Of a DNA stretch of 64,000 nucleotides, positions 1-9,245 are shown piece by piece. Location of the stretch: the NCBI RefSeq assembly GCF_002999135.1, contig NZ_CP027229.1, positions 2,765,501 to 2,829,500 of the forward strand, given 5' to 3'. The position numbers and the translations under genes are program-made. The notes under the pieces were generated by a model that saw nothing but the letters and a program-made list of their open reading frames with translations, ran no database searches and had not been told where the DNA came from. The stretch is from Capnocytophaga sp. oral taxon 878 (GTDB taxonomy: Bacteria > Bacteroidota > Bacteroidia > Flavobacteriales > Flavobacteriaceae). The stretch's first letter is position 1. Every line of letters begins with the position of its first letter.

Positions 1-1915
1 TATATTCCGAACTAAATACCGAACCAGTAATCAGGTAGTAATAATTATCGCCCAAAAAGCGCTCCAAAGTAACATCAACACCATAGTTCCTACCCTTAGT
101 GTTACTCACCAGCTTTTTGTTCAGAAACAAGGCACGTCGCAAGTTTATAAGCGAATAGCTGGTGCCTTCTTCTCCTGCTATATCCCAAAGGTATTGGTAA
201 TACCCCTCAGCCTTTAAGCGTAGCTTGTCGCTAAGCAGCCAGTCATACCCCAACACAAAATGATGCGCTTTTCCAAGTTTTAAATCCTTATTCACTGCCA
301 CACCTCCTACTTCTATCATATACACATTCAAATCTTCGGGTTGAGAGTGTTTGCCATAGCCAAAACTCAAACTGTGTTTATCGGAAAGTTTCCAAGCCAA
401 TCCTGCTCTGCTTTCAACAGAGAGTTCTTTATTCAAACCAAAGTAGTGAGTGCGCAACCCTACGTTAGCCAAAAGGGCAGGCGATAACTGGTATTTCAGT
501 TGGGCATAGCCTTCGGTAAGATGTGTATTGCCAGCCGAATTAGCAATACGCGCATAAGTCGAAGGCACATAATCCTGTGCAGCACTTAGGTTATACTTAT
601 AAAAAAGCTGTTTGCTGGTAACTCCCACCTTCAAAGTAGCCAAACGAGAAAATTTATGAGTTACTGAGGTCGCCAAAGTAAGCGTACCGTTTTGCTTTTT
701 TAGCCTACTATCAGGGCTGAATCTAGAAGCATCATCCCAAAGGTAATCCGTACTAATACGGTTGTCACTCCCCGATAGTGCAATATCCGATACTACCCAG
801 CTACCTTCACCAGCATTCACTTGGTGGCGCAATCCCACAGTACCCACATAAGTATCCCAGTTGTTGTCCACACGGTCTATATCAGTCTTCCAGTCAGCAG
901 GATTGCCTAAGGCTTCTTTATGGGTGTTGTCAATGCCTCCTATACCCCATAATGCAAACGTACCAGCCTTTTCCGTAGGAAAGTTTAATTTGAAGGAAAG
1001 ATCTTGATACTTAATACGCTGCCCAGTTTTGTTGATTTTCAAATCGCTTAGTAATCCCAAAGTAGAATAGCGATAGTTGAAGAGGTAAGAAGAACCTTTG
1101 CTGCGCGAAATCGGACCTTCCGAAGCAAAGTCTACTCCCAATACTCCCACCTGTGCCGTATGTTCATAACGTGAAGTATTTCCCGTACGCATTTTCACAT
1201 CAAATACAGCTGCCATAGCATTGCCATATTCAGCAGGAAAAGCCCCTGTCAGAAAATCCGAATTAGCTATTACTTGGTTGCTAAAAAGTGTAACCAATCC
1301 ACCTCCAATAACATTACCTCCCGAAAAGTGCTGAGGTGAGGGTATCTCTACCCCTTCCAATCGCCATTGTACCCCTTGCGGTGCGTTACCACGCACTATG
1401 ATCGAGTTGTCTTGTAAGTTACCCGTAGTAACCCCCGCAAACGCCGATGCCAAGCGTGCAGGGTCACTCAGTCCCCCCGCATAGCGTTGTGTCTCCTCTA
1501 CCGAAAAGGCACGCGCACTCACTGTAGCCATAGTGTTAAGGACTTTTTCTTTGCGCCTACTCGCTACTATCTCCACACCTTCAAGCTCAGTGGCAGCTTC
1601 TTTAAGGGCGATACTAAGCACTACTTCTTTACCCGAGGTAATCATTACCTCAGGTATAATGCGGCTCTCATAGCCTATGTACGAGATTTCTAAAGTTACC
1701 CTTCCTAAAGGAAGATTTTGAAGGGTAAAATGACCATTTTCATCAGTAATAGCCCCTATAGCAGGGGTAGTGTTTTGCACCACTACGGCAGCACCCATTA
1801 AGGGTTCGTGTGTGCTTTGGTCATAAATAGCACCCCTTAGGGTCTGTTTAAAATCTTGCCCCTCTGCCATAAGCGGCAAGGCAAAAAATAGGAAAACATA
1901 TAAAAAGGTTTTCAT
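1..1915 (-). CDS. TonB-dependent outer-membrane receptor with carboxypeptidase-like N-terminal domain (3' end outside window)
   Basis: An outer-membrane beta-barrel that would import a ligand using TonB energy; the substrate cannot be told. Reading from 1915 gives a signal peptide (MKTFLYVFLFFALPLMAEGQ), then a CarboxypepD_reg-like domain (about residues 22-105, with GAAVVVQNT and GHFTLQNLPLG), then a plug domain with VRGNAPQGVQWRLEGVEIP and EYGNAMAAVFDV, then barrel strands to the window edge. About 638 residues are present, so the C-terminal barrel is missing. The gene has no stop inside the window. The start is the only Met followed by a good signal peptide, and a TACTTTTG -7 element lies about 30 bp upstream. 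The family call is firm; SusC-type is not supported because no SusD partner is in view. Confidence 0.9.
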   Translation of the reverse strand, partial: MKTFLYVFLFFALPLMAEGQDFKQTLRGAIYDQSTHEPLMGAAVVVQNTTPAIGAITDENGHFTLQNLPLGRVTLEISYIGYESRIIPEVMITSGKEVVLSIALKEAATELEGVEIVASRRKEKVLNTMATVSARAFSVEETQRYAGGLSDPARLASAFAGVTTGNLQDNSIIVRGNAPQGVQWRLEGVEIPSPQHFSGGNVIGGGLVTLFSNQVIANSDFLTGAFPAEYGNAMAAVFDVKMRTGNTSRYEHTAQVGVLGVDFASEGPISRSKGSSYLFNYRYSTLGLLSDLKINKTGQRIKYQDLSFKLNFPTEKAGTFALWGIGGIDNTHKEALGNPADWKTDIDRVDNNWDTYVGTVGLRHQVNAGEGSWVVSDIALSGSDNRISTDYLWDDASRFSPDSRLKKQNGTLTLATSVTHKFSRLATLKVGVTSKQLFYKYNLSAAQDYVPSTYARIANSAGNTHLTEGYAQLKYQLSPALLANVGLRTHYFGLNKELSVESRAGLAWKLSDKHSLSFGYGKHSQPEDLNVYMIEVGGVAVNKDLKLGKAHHFVLGYDWLLSDKLRLKAEGYYQYLWDIAGEEGTSYSLINLRRALFLNKKLVSNTKGRNYGVDVTLERFLGDNYYYLITGSVFSSEY

Positions 1916-1941
1916 TGCGTAATACTTTTAAAATTCTGGGG

Positions 1942-1949
1942 CAAAAGTA
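1942..1949 (-). promoter_or_regulatory. Putative -7 promoter element of the TonB receptor gene
   Basis: TACTTTTG on the minus strand matches the Bacteroidota TAnnTTTG element. No clear TTG at the usual 19-bp spacing was found, so only the -7 part is supported. Confidence 0.5.
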
Positions 1950-2002
1950 CAGCGCAAAAAGGGGTGCATCGCCCAAGCGTGAGGGTTTGGACGTTTTTTT
2001 TT

Positions 2003-2286
2003 TTACCAATGTGCTAATTTAGCAATTATTAAATCAGAATATTGTTTTTTCATTTCAGCAGAAAGAAAACTATGTTCAATCCACTGCTGCCAAGTAGGAA
2101 GTGTTTTGGCAAATCGCTGGTAAGTTGCAGCTACTGTTTTTTCGTTTATTTGTAAGGATTTGGCTGTGGTAGGGTGTCGCTTGTAAGGGTAGCGTAACGC
2201 TCATCATACACAAACTGATACCCCTCCTGGTCTTCAGTAAGGAGTCCTGCCAACTGATTTTTGTAATATACAACGGCTTGTTTTAT
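2003..2286 (-). pseudogene. hipA-like kinase remnant (internal deletion plus frameshift)
   Basis: HipA kinases are about 400 residues. Here only the two ends can be read. From 2286 a frame without an ATG (ATA in its place) gives KQAVVYYKNQLAGLL and FVYDERY, typical of the HipA N-terminal subdomain. The motif SVTLPLQATPYHSQ, expected next in HipA, follows in another frame. Downstream a third piece ending at 2003 reads RFAKTLPTWQQWIEHSFLS and AEMKKQYSDLI, which resembles a HipA C-terminal end. The catalytic middle (roughly 300 residues) is absent. The piece overlaps the stop of the hipB-like gene by a few bases, as in an intact hipBA operon. The C-terminal assignment is less sure than the N-terminal one. 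Confidence 0.7.
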
Positions 2287-2492
2287 TTCTCAACAAGGGT
2301 TGTTACCCCTACTTCAGCACCAAATAGTGCTAATACTTTATTTACTTTATCTAAACGCAAGGTACTTTTTCCTTGCTCTAATTCGCGTACAAAACGCAAA
2401 CCTACTCCTGCGCGCATTGCCAATTCGGTTTGTGTGAGTTTTAGCTGTTTGCGCCTTTCCTTTACAAAAGGAGCGATATTCATAATTAACAA
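2283..2492 (-). CDS. HipB-like XRE-family helix-turn-helix repressor
   Basis: A 69-residue DNA-binding protein, almost entirely one XRE helix-turn-helix: KLTQTELAMRAGVGLRFVRELE covers helices 2-3, ending in the HipB-like GAEVGVTTLV. It would be the antitoxin and autorepressor of a hipBA module, but its partner downstream is a wreck, so it now stands alone. Start could be at 2492 or at the second Met (2483); the second gives the usual family N-terminus (MNIAPFVKERRKQ). A perfect dyad at 2498-2521 immediately upstream is a candidate operator. Confidence 0.85.
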   Translation of the reverse strand: MLIMNIAPFVKERRKQLKLTQTELAMRAGVGLRFVRELEQGKSTLRLDKVNKVLALFGAEVGVTTLVEK

Positions 2493-2497
2493 ACTGA

Positions 2498-2521
2498 CTA
2501 ATTAACACATTTGCTAATTAG
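2498..2521. promoter_or_regulatory. Dyad-symmetric candidate operator upstream of the hipB-like gene
   Basis: CTAATTA and TAATTAG arms (7 bp each, perfect) are separated by 10 bp, immediately before the start codon of the HipB-like repressor. HipB proteins bind such dyads at their own promoter. AT-rich runs of this kind are common in this genome, so chance is possible. Confidence 0.35.
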
Positions 2522-2612
2522 TTTATACCTTTTCGGGTATAAAAATGTATTTCTTTAGCAGAAGTATACCCTGTCGAGTGTTGTTTTAGTTCTCACTTTC
2601 CTTGAATATACC

Positions 2613-3851
2613 TTATTTCTCTTTCACAAACTGGCTCGGGGTTTTGCCTTTTAGCTTCTTAAATACTTGGTTAAATGATGATTTAGAGTTGAACCCTGCT
2701 TCATAGGCAAGCCCCAATAAGTTGAAGTTTTTATCAGTATCTTTCTTAGCCAAAATAATAAATTCCTCTACCCTGTACTCATTTACAAAGTCATAAAAAT
2801 TCTTCTCCTCATATTGGTTAATAATCTGCGAAAGATGATTAGGTAGTACACCTAGTTTCTCTGCCAATTGGGTTAAAGATAACTTGGGCTCAAGGTAAGG
2901 TTTCTCAGTAGTCATAAGGGTCAAAAGCTGTTGGTGTAGGGCAGTAGCTTCTTCAGCTTTCAATCCCGATTTTCGGTATTCAGGCATTTTAGCCATAAGG
3001 GTATCCTCTTCCCGTACAGCCATTAAAGATGCACCCTCATTCCATATCTCCTTTTCTTTGTTAGGGGCTTGTAGTTCTTCTGCCTCTGCCTCGGTAGGCT
3101 CTTGTAACTCATTCTTTACCGATAAAGACCGTACTGGCTCAAATATACCTTGGTATCGTATTCCCCAAAAGCCTATAATCCCTATAAGCAGTACAAATAG
3201 CGCTAAGAAAATAAGTTCTATATTAACCCCCAATTCTATTTCTAACAGAAATTGCAGTATATATCCCCCTATCATTACCCCGAAAATAATACCAAACCCT
3301 ATGAGTAATAATCGCAGCCATTGCAAGCTGATTCCTTCATTATAAGCAAACTGTTCACTTATCACCCGCTCATATTGGTTAATTTTCCGATATGCCAATA
3401 TTGAATATACCACACATACCACCACAAAAGCTACAAACGAAATCGTAAATAACCATTGATAAGGGCTATGGTAATCAGCTTGGTCTATCATTGCCTTCTC
3501 AGCAGCCGAGTAGCCAAAAAGGAAAGGGAACATAGCTATATAAGTAATTACAAAAGGCAGAAAATGCAACCCATCTCGCCAGTAAATCCGCTGTGGTTGG
3601 CGCAGGTTAGCCACTACATATAAGTACACAAAAGGAGCAAATAGCAACGGGAAGGGGTGTGTAGCTCCTACCAAATGCGGGTATTTTTCCCAATACCCCA
3701 AATAGTGCAGATAATAGTTCAGTAGGTAAATGGCAATAGATAGTAGCCATACCCCCAATATATTGTCCGATAGCCTTTTAGGGGCTTTGCTAAAAAGCAA
3801 TACCGAGAGAAAACAACATAAAAAAATACCAATGACAAAAATACTACTCAT
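2613..3851 (-). CDS. Membrane-anchored AraC-family transcriptional regulator
   Basis: 412 residues. The N-terminal half (about 1-245) holds seven or so hydrophobic segments starting MSSIFVIGIFLCCFLSVLLF, with a PFPLLFAPFVYLYV segment typical of membrane AraC regulators in Bacteroidota. A charged linker (about 250-300) leads to a C-terminal AraC/HTH_18 domain with LTQLAEKLGVLPNHLSQIIN and LAYEAGFNSKSSFNQVFKK. It probably senses an envelope or extracellular signal and binds DNA; target unknown. It overlaps the stop of the upstream small exported protein by 4 bp (ATGA), so the two are likely co-translated. Confidence 0.88.
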   Translation of the reverse strand: MSSIFVIGIFLCCFLSVLLFSKAPKRLSDNILGVWLLSIAIYLLNYYLHYLGYWEKYPHLVGATHPFPLLFAPFVYLYVVANLRQPQRIYWRDGLHFLPFVITYIAMFPFLFGYSAAEKAMIDQADYHSPYQWLFTISFVAFVVVCVVYSILAYRKINQYERVISEQFAYNEGISLQWLRLLLIGFGIIFGVMIGGYILQFLLEIELGVNIELIFLALFVLLIGIIGFWGIRYQGIFEPVRSLSVKNELQEPTEAEAEELQAPNKEKEIWNEGASLMAVREEDTLMAKMPEYRKSGLKAEEATALHQQLLTLMTTEKPYLEPKLSLTQLAEKLGVLPNHLSQIINQYEEKNFYDFVNEYRVEEFIILAKKDTDKNFNLLGLAYEAGFNSKSSFNQVFKKLKGKTPSQFVKEK

Positions 3852-4291
3852 AACCCCTTATACAAATTTACAATCACCGAAAATGTTCTTCCTTGAAAGC
3901 TATTTCCCTCTTTAAAAGCAAAAGAATACCCCCAATAAAATTCAATAGCATTGATTAGTGTAATGCCTATGCGGGGCGTTATCGCCTCAGTGTTTACCGA
4001 AACGCCTACTCCCGCCGGTAAGATAAAAAAAGCATCTGCTCCTACTTCCGGTATTATTTTCCAATTATCAGGTTTCCCTATCTGTGCACCAGCATATACT
4101 TTAGCTCCCGCCGCAGCCAAGCCGCTGGGGTCTACCTCGGTACTGTTCAGCGAGACACCCACAAAACCAAAGCTATAGCTCCCATTGGTACGAGTGTAGG
4201 CAGTACGGACACCCCATCTATCAAGTGGCTCCATTAGCTGTGCCTTTGCCCATAATGGTAATAATGATAATAAGAGTACTAATAATTTCAT
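3848..4291 (-). CDS. Small exported protein, unknown function
   Basis: 147 residues from the ATG at 4291: signal peptide MKLLVLLLSLLPLWAKA, then alternating glycine-rich strand-like segments (SYSFGFVGVSLNS, GAKVYAGAQIG, TPRIGITLINAIEFYWGYSF) that suggest a small outer-membrane or periplasmic beta protein. A longer reading from 4333 is possible but would start inside the infB terminator hairpin, so 4291 is chosen. It is translationally coupled to the AraC-type regulator, which suggests a shared sensory role, but no family is recognised. Confidence 0.7.
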   Translation of the reverse strand: MKLLVLLLSLLPLWAKAQLMEPLDRWGVRTAYTRTNGSYSFGFVGVSLNSTEVDPSGLAAAGAKVYAGAQIGKPDNWKIIPEVGADAFFILPAGVGVSVNTEAITPRIGITLINAIEFYWGYSFAFKEGNSFQGRTFSVIVNLYKGL

Positions 4292-4304
4292 AGGATGAAA
4301 AATT

Positions 4305-4336
4305 AAAAAAAGGTTGCTTACAGCCGCAAGCAACCC
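4305..4336 (-). terminator. Rho-independent terminator of the rimP-nusA-infB operon
   Basis: Minus strand: stem GGTTGCTT / AAGCAACC (4328-4335 with 4312-4319), 8-nt loop, followed by seven U residues. It lies about 60 bp past the infB stop codon. Confidence 0.85.
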
Positions 4337-4397
4337 TTAGTTTTAGTATTATTTTTCAGCTAAAAAGAAGCATATAATAAGCCTAAAAGCGTATTCA

Positions 4398-7274
4398 TTA
4401 TAATTTCTTCTTCACAGCCACTTCTTGGAAGGCTTCAAGTACATCGCCTTCGTGAATGTCGTTATAGTTCTTAACTTGCAAACCACAGTCATAACCTTTG
4501 CTCACCTCTTTAACGTCATCTTTAAAGCGTTTAAGTGATGAAAGCTCACCTGTGTAGATAACCACATTGTCACGCAACAAGCGTATTTTTGAGTTGCGGA
4601 ATATCTTACCATCAGTAACCATACAGCCTGCAATAGTACCTACTTTTGATATTTTGAACAATTCGCGTATCTCTACCGTACCAGTTATTTCTTCTTTAAA
4701 TACTGGCGAAAGCATGCCTTCCATAGCATCTTTCAGGTCGTTAATAGCGTCGTAAATAATTGAGTATGTACGTATGTCTATTGATTCTTTTTCAGCCAAA
4801 GCACGCGCATTAGTCATTGGTCGTACATTAAAGCCTATAATAATAGCATCCGATGCCGAAGCCAATAACACATCCGATTCGGTAATAGCACCCACTCCTT
4901 TGTGAATGATTGATACCTGAATTTCTTCAGTTGATAGTTTTTGGAAGGAGTCAGTAAGCGCTTCTACCGATCCGTCCACATCTCCTTTAAGGATAATGTT
5001 CAGTTGCTTGAAGTCGCCTAAGGCTATACGTCTTCCTATCTCATCCAGTGTAATATGGCGTTGTGTACGTACCGATTGTTCGCGTTGTAGTTGTGCACGT
5101 TTAGCTACTATCTGTTTAGCTTCTTTCTCGTCTTCAAATACGTAGAATTTATCACCCGCTTGCGGTGCACCATCTAGCCCAAGGATAATAATAGGAGTCG
5201 AAGGGCCAGCCTCTTTCACTTTTTTACCGCGTTCATCGTGCATAGCACGTATTTTACCCGAGTTAGTACCCGCTAGCACGTAGTCACCCACGCGTAAGGT
5301 ACCTGTTTCTACTAGCACTGTCGATACATATCCTCTACCTTTATCCAAGGCAGCCTCTACTACTGTACCTATAGCTGGTTTATGAGGGTTAGCTTTTAAT
5401 TCTAATATCTCAGCCTCCAAAAGTACTTTTTCAAGTAGTTCTTGTACACCTATACCTTGTTTAGCCGAAATATCTTGTGATTGTATTTTACCACCCCATT
5501 CTTCCACCAATAGGTTCATACCAGCTAGGCGTTCTTTAATCTTATCAGGGTTAGCATTTGGTTTATCTATCTTGTTAATTGCAAAAATAATAGGCACACC
5601 AGCTGCTTGTGCGTGGCTTATCGCTTCTTTGGTTTGTGGCATCACATCATCATCAGCAGCTACCACAATAATAGCAATGTCAGTTACTTTGGTACCACGG
5701 GCACGCATCGCTGTAAAGGCCTCGTGTCCTGGTGTATCCAAGAAAGTAATGCGTTCTCCACTCTCCAATTTCACACCATAAGCCCCAATGTGTTGCGTAA
5801 TACCACCACTTTCTCCTGCTATTACATTCTCTTTACGGATGTAGTCCAAAAGTGAAGTCTTACCATGGTCTACGTGTCCCATAACAGTTACTATAGGCGC
5901 ACGTGATACTAAGTCTTCAGGTTTGTCTTCCTCAATATGAATAGCCTCTTCAATATTTGCAGTGGCAAATTCTACTTCAAAACCAAACTCATCAGCTACT
6001 ATTGATAGGGTTTCAGCATCAAGACGTTGGTTCATAGTAACCATTATACCTAATGACATACACGCACCTATTACCTTATTAATAGGCACATCCATCATCG
6101 TAGCCAGTTCATTTACAGTTACGAACTCAGTAAGTTTTAGTACCTTTTCTTGTTGTTCTTGTTCTGCAAGTTCTTGTTCTGCCTTTTGGCGGTGTGTTTC
6201 ACGTTTTTCTTTACGGTACTTAGCACCTTTTGATTTGGTAGTTTTACCTTGTAAGCGTTCCAAAGTCTCGCGTACTTGTTTTTGTACTTCCTCTTCAGTA
6301 GGTTCTATTTTAGGTATAATCTTAGCTTTTTTCTCTTTCTTGCTATTGTTTTCAGCTTTAGCAGCTCCTGCATTATTAGCTTCATTTTTACTGATGCGTT
6401 TGCGTTTGCGTTTTTCGCTGTCGTTATTATTAGCAGCAGCGCTATTGCCTGTTGCCAAGTCTTTTTCTTTATCCTTATTGCGGTTGCGTTTCTTCTTCTT
6501 TTTCTTTTTCTCAAACTGGCTAAGGTCAATCTTTTCACCTACCACTTTAGGGCCAGTAAGTTTCTGGTACTGAGTTTCAATCACACCAATAGGAGCTTCA
6601 GGGGTAACTTCTTCTTTTTTGTGAAGTTGTAGTTCCTTTTTCTTAGGAGGGGTAGCGGTTTGTGTAAGGGGATTTTGATAAACCGTTTTATTCTTCTGCT
6701 GAGCGTCTGCAGGGCGGTCTTTCTTCTTGTCTTTTTCCTTGTTCTCCTTGTTGGGTTTGCTTGTCTGTTGGGCAGCGTTCTTCACTTCTTCTTTATGACT
6801 TTTCACTGAGGTTGTTTGTTCCACTGTTTTGTTCTGAGCATCAGGGGCAGTAGTAGTGGTGGCTGCGGGTGCTATTTCTTGTGCGGGGGCAGTAGGGGCT
6901 GTAGCAGCTTCTTTTTTACCTCCGTCCAAGTCTATTTTGCCCACAGTTTTAAGCCCAGCTAGTTGCGCTTTGGCCTTTATCACCTCTTGCTCTTGCTGTT
7001 TGCGTTTCTCTTGATTTTCTTTCTCTTGTTCCAAGCGTATCGCTTCGCGCTCTTTGCGCTTATCAGCAACTATTTCCTTCGATGCTTCACGCTTGTTCTT
7101 ATCAGCTTTGAACTTGTTTGAAAGGAACTCAAAAGCCTCTTCGGTAATCTTAGTATTCAAACTCGCTTCAATATCAATATTCTTGTATTTCTTGAGTTCG
7201 TCCACAGCAGTTGCCAAAGATATATTCAAATCCTTTAAAACTTTGTTTATTCTTATTGTTTTTCCCTCGCTCAT
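4398..7274 (-). CDS. infB: Translation initiation factor IF-2
   Basis: 958 residues; delivers initiator fMet-tRNA to the 30S subunit and promotes subunit joining with GTP hydrolysis. Order of parts: IF2 N-terminal helix domain (1-55, [14 protein letters not shown]), a long Lys/Glu/Ala-rich low-complexity linker (about 60-380), a second IF2_N segment (about 388-440), then the GTPase domain with G1 GHVDHGKT near 464-471, G3 DTPGHEA near 513, G4 NKID near 565 and G5 SAK near 600, then IF2 domains II-IV to the C-terminus ([14 protein letters not shown]). Last gene of the rimP-nusA-infB operon; a terminator follows. The long linker is usual for this class. Confidence 0.98.
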   Translation of the reverse strand: MSEGKTIRINKVLKDLNISLATAVDELKKYKNIDIEASLNTKITEEAFEFLSNKFKADKNKREASKEIVADKRKEREAIRLEQEKENQEKRKQQEQEVIKAKAQLAGLKTVGKIDLDGGKKEAATAPTAPAQEIAPAATTTTAPDAQNKTVEQTTSVKSHKEEVKNAAQQTSKPNKENKEKDKKKDRPADAQQKNKTVYQNPLTQTATPPKKKELQLHKKEEVTPEAPIGVIETQYQKLTGPKVVGEKIDLSQFEKKKKKKKRNRNKDKEKDLATGNSAAANNNDSEKRKRKRISKNEANNAGAAKAENNSKKEKKAKIIPKIEPTEEEVQKQVRETLERLQGKTTKSKGAKYRKEKRETHRQKAEQELAEQEQQEKVLKLTEFVTVNELATMMDVPINKVIGACMSLGIMVTMNQRLDAETLSIVADEFGFEVEFATANIEEAIHIEEDKPEDLVSRAPIVTVMGHVDHGKTSLLDYIRKENVIAGESGGITQHIGAYGVKLESGERITFLDTPGHEAFTAMRARGTKVTDIAIIVVAADDDVMPQTKEAISHAQAAGVPIIFAINKIDKPNANPDKIKERLAGMNLLVEEWGGKIQSQDISAKQGIGVQELLEKVLLEAEILELKANPHKPAIGTVVEAALDKGRGYVSTVLVETGTLRVGDYVLAGTNSGKIRAMHDERGKKVKEAGPSTPIIILGLDGAPQAGDKFYVFEDEKEAKQIVAKRAQLQREQSVRTQRHITLDEIGRRIALGDFKQLNIILKGDVDGSVEALTDSFQKLSTEEIQVSIIHKGVGAITESDVLLASASDAIIIGFNVRPMTNARALAEKESIDIRTYSIIYDAINDLKDAMEGMLSPVFKEEITGTVEIRELFKISKVGTIAGCMVTDGKIFRNSKIRLLRDNVVIYTGELSSLKRFKDDVKEVSKGYDCGLQVKNYNDIHEGDVLEAFQEVAVKKKL

Positions 7275-7452
7275 ATATGTTTTTTAAAATCCCTTATTAT
7301 TTAAGCTCACATCAACCCCTTTTGGAAGGAGCATTCTACAAGTATATCCTCGTTAAATGAAAGATACACCCCAATTATATTTTTTATACTTATTTCAAAG
7401 TATATACTCAGTATCTTATACCTAGCACCCAAACCCCTATGGGCAATGCCTA

Positions 7453-8685
7453 TTATTCAAATTCAGCAGCCAATATCCTTAGCACATCCTTTACAGTCTC
7501 CTCTTCAAGGTCTGTGCGTTGCATAAGCTCTTCAGGGCTAAGTTCTAATACACTCTTAGCTGTATCCAAGCCTGCTTTTTGCAGCTCTTCCAATACCCAG
7601 CCTTCTATCTCATCGTCAAACTCTGTAAGTTCTATATCCTCATCGCTTATGCCTTCGCGGTACACATCTATTTCATACCCCGATAGCTGGCTTGCTAGGC
7701 GTATGTTATACCCCGATTTACCTATCGCTTTTGATACCTCTTCATTAGCCAAAAACACATCAGCACGTTTTTCCTCTTCGTGTAATGTTACCGAGCTTAC
7801 GTGTGCTGGTGCCAAGGCGCGTGAAATAAGCAGTTGGGTATTATTAGTGTAAGGTATTACATCAATATTTTCATTTCCTAGTTCGCGTACTATACCGTGA
7901 ATACGTGATCCACGTACACCTACACAAGCTCCCACAGCATCAATTCTATCATCAAATGAATCCACTGCTACTTTAGCCTTTTCACCAGGTATGCGCACTA
8001 CTTTATTAATAGTAATAAGCCCATCAGCTATTTCAGGTATTTCTTGCTCAAATAAGCGCTCCAAGAACAAAGGCGAAGTCCGTGACATTATAATCGTTGG
8101 CTTAGTGCTTTTCAGCTCTACCGATTCTATTACCCCACGTACATGGTCTCCCTTCTTAAAGAAGTCCGAAGGTATTTGTTTCTCTTTCGGTAGGATAATT
8201 TCATTCCCATCATCGTCCAATAAAATAATAGCTTTATGGCGAATATGGTGAATCTCAGCCACGTGTATCTGTCCAATAATGTCCTTGAATCGTTGGTAAA
8301 TATTCATGCTATCATACTCGTGTATCTTCGAGATGAGGTTCTGGCGAAGAGCCAAAATAGCACGCCTACCCAAATCATTAATTTTAATTTCTTCCGAAAC
8401 GTCTTCCCCTACCTCAAAGTCAGGCTCTATCCTTCTAGCTACCGAAAGGGCAATCTCTTGGTTGTCATCTGTAACAGCACCATCCTCTACCACTACACGG
8501 TTCCTAAATATCTGCAAGTCACCTTTGTCAGGATTAATGATAAAATCAAAGTTATCGTCCGATCCGTACTTCTTTTTCAAGGTATTGCGAAAAACCTCCT
8601 CCAAAATAGCCATCAAGGTTTCGCGGTTAATCAATTTATCATCTTTAAATTCTGAAAATGATTCAATCAATTCAAGACTATTCAT
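7453..8685 (-). CDS. nusA: Transcription termination/antitermination factor NusA
   Basis: 410 residues; binds RNA polymerase and nascent RNA to modulate pausing, termination and antitermination. N-terminal polymerase-binding domain (about 1-130), S1 domain (about 135-200, IIGQIHVAEIHHIRHKAIIL), then KH1/KH2 (about 230-350, with VGACVGVRGSRIHGIVREL and AIGKSGYNIRLASQLSGYEI). A short acidic C-terminal helix-hairpin stretch follows instead of the full repeated acidic domains of E. coli. Ten bases separate it from rimP; a 178-bp spacer without a visible gene precedes infB. Gene order is the conserved bacterial one. Confidence 0.97.
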   Translation of the reverse strand: MNSLELIESFSEFKDDKLINRETLMAILEEVFRNTLKKKYGSDDNFDFIINPDKGDLQIFRNRVVVEDGAVTDDNQEIALSVARRIEPDFEVGEDVSEEIKINDLGRRAILALRQNLISKIHEYDSMNIYQRFKDIIGQIHVAEIHHIRHKAIILLDDDGNEIILPKEKQIPSDFFKKGDHVRGVIESVELKSTKPTIIMSRTSPLFLERLFEQEIPEIADGLITINKVVRIPGEKAKVAVDSFDDRIDAVGACVGVRGSRIHGIVRELGNENIDVIPYTNNTQLLISRALAPAHVSSVTLHEEEKRADVFLANEEVSKAIGKSGYNIRLASQLSGYEIDVYREGISDEDIELTEFDDEIEGWVLEELQKAGLDTAKSVLELSPEELMQRTDLEEETVKDVLRILAAEFE

Positions 8686-8695
8686 ATACGTAAAA

Positions 8696-9163
8696 TTAAA
8701 ATTTAATGATTACTCTAGCTTCTTTAATATTATTCAAGTCAAAAAGATGCTCCTTTTTAACAGTAATTTTGCCCTTACCTACAGGCTTAGGCTCACGGGT
8801 CTCAGTCTCCAGCACCACTTTGCCATCACTTAGCCCCTTCAAAAGTCCTTCTTGCACTTTCCCATCCAAGGTCGTAATTTGCACTGTCCTGCCTGCATTT
8901 TTCTTATACTGACGCTCATTTACAAAGGCTTCCGTAGCCCCGAACGACATCACATCAAGTGAAAAATCTATAGCCTCACCATCCAAATTCCCTTCAATAG
9001 CACGGCTCAAATCAATACAATCATCTATAGTAACACCCTCATCGCCATCAATAATAACACAAATGGCATTCGCTGCCGATACTGTAAGATCAGTCAGAAA
9101 TAAATTCGAGTGCTCCTCTAAGTGCTTGTCTATAAGTGCTTTAACTTGGTCTTTTAAGTTCAT
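8696..9163 (-). CDS. rimP: Ribosome maturation factor RimP
   Basis: 155 residues; assists assembly of the 30S subunit. The N-terminal alpha/beta domain has DGDEGVTIDDCIDLSRAIE, which is the family signature region, and the C-terminal SH3-like domain has GRTVQITTLDGKVQEGLLKG. First gene of rimP-nusA-infB. A canonical promoter (9216-9245) and a leader hairpin (9178-9194) lie upstream, so operon expression may be tuned at the leader. Confidence 0.95.
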   Translation of the reverse strand: MNLKDQVKALIDKHLEEHSNLFLTDLTVSAANAICVIIDGDEGVTIDDCIDLSRAIEGNLDGEAIDFSLDVMSFGATEAFVNERQYKKNAGRTVQITTLDGKVQEGLLKGLSDGKVVLETETREPKPVGKGKITVKKEHLFDLNNIKEARVIIKF

Positions 9164-9177
9164 TTGTTATAAAAATA

Positions 9178-9194
9178 GGGGACTTGCAGTCCCC
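9178..9194 (-). promoter_or_regulatory. Leader hairpin of the rimP-nusA-infB operon (possible attenuator)
   Basis: A perfect 7-bp GC-rich stem (GGGGACT / AGTCCCC, 3-nt loop) lies inside the 5' leader, followed on the minus strand by the U-rich TATTTTTAT and then the rimP start about 15 bp on. It could act as a weak intrinsic terminator, or a structure limiting ribosome access. Regulation is inferred from shape and position only. Confidence 0.5.
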
Positions 9195-9215
9195 TTCAGA
9201 ATTACTTTTTCGGTG

Positions 9216-9245
9216 CAAAGGTACAAACTTTTTTTTAAATAGCAA
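9216..9245 (-). promoter_or_regulatory. Promoter of rimP-nusA-infB
   Basis: Minus strand TTG (9243-9245), 19 bp, TACCTTTG (9216-9223): the full Bacteroidota primary-sigma pattern, about 50 bp before the rimP start. Confidence 0.8.

Noticed and set aside
4292..4333. Longer N-terminus for the small exported protein
   Set aside because: It starts inside the infB terminator stem and would bury the signal peptide.
5962..6632. Open frames opposite the IF-2 linker (Ser/Phe-rich translations)
   Set aside because: They are the antisense of a Lys/Glu/Ala-rich low-complexity region of a certain gene; the translations are skewed and have no promoter or ribosome site.
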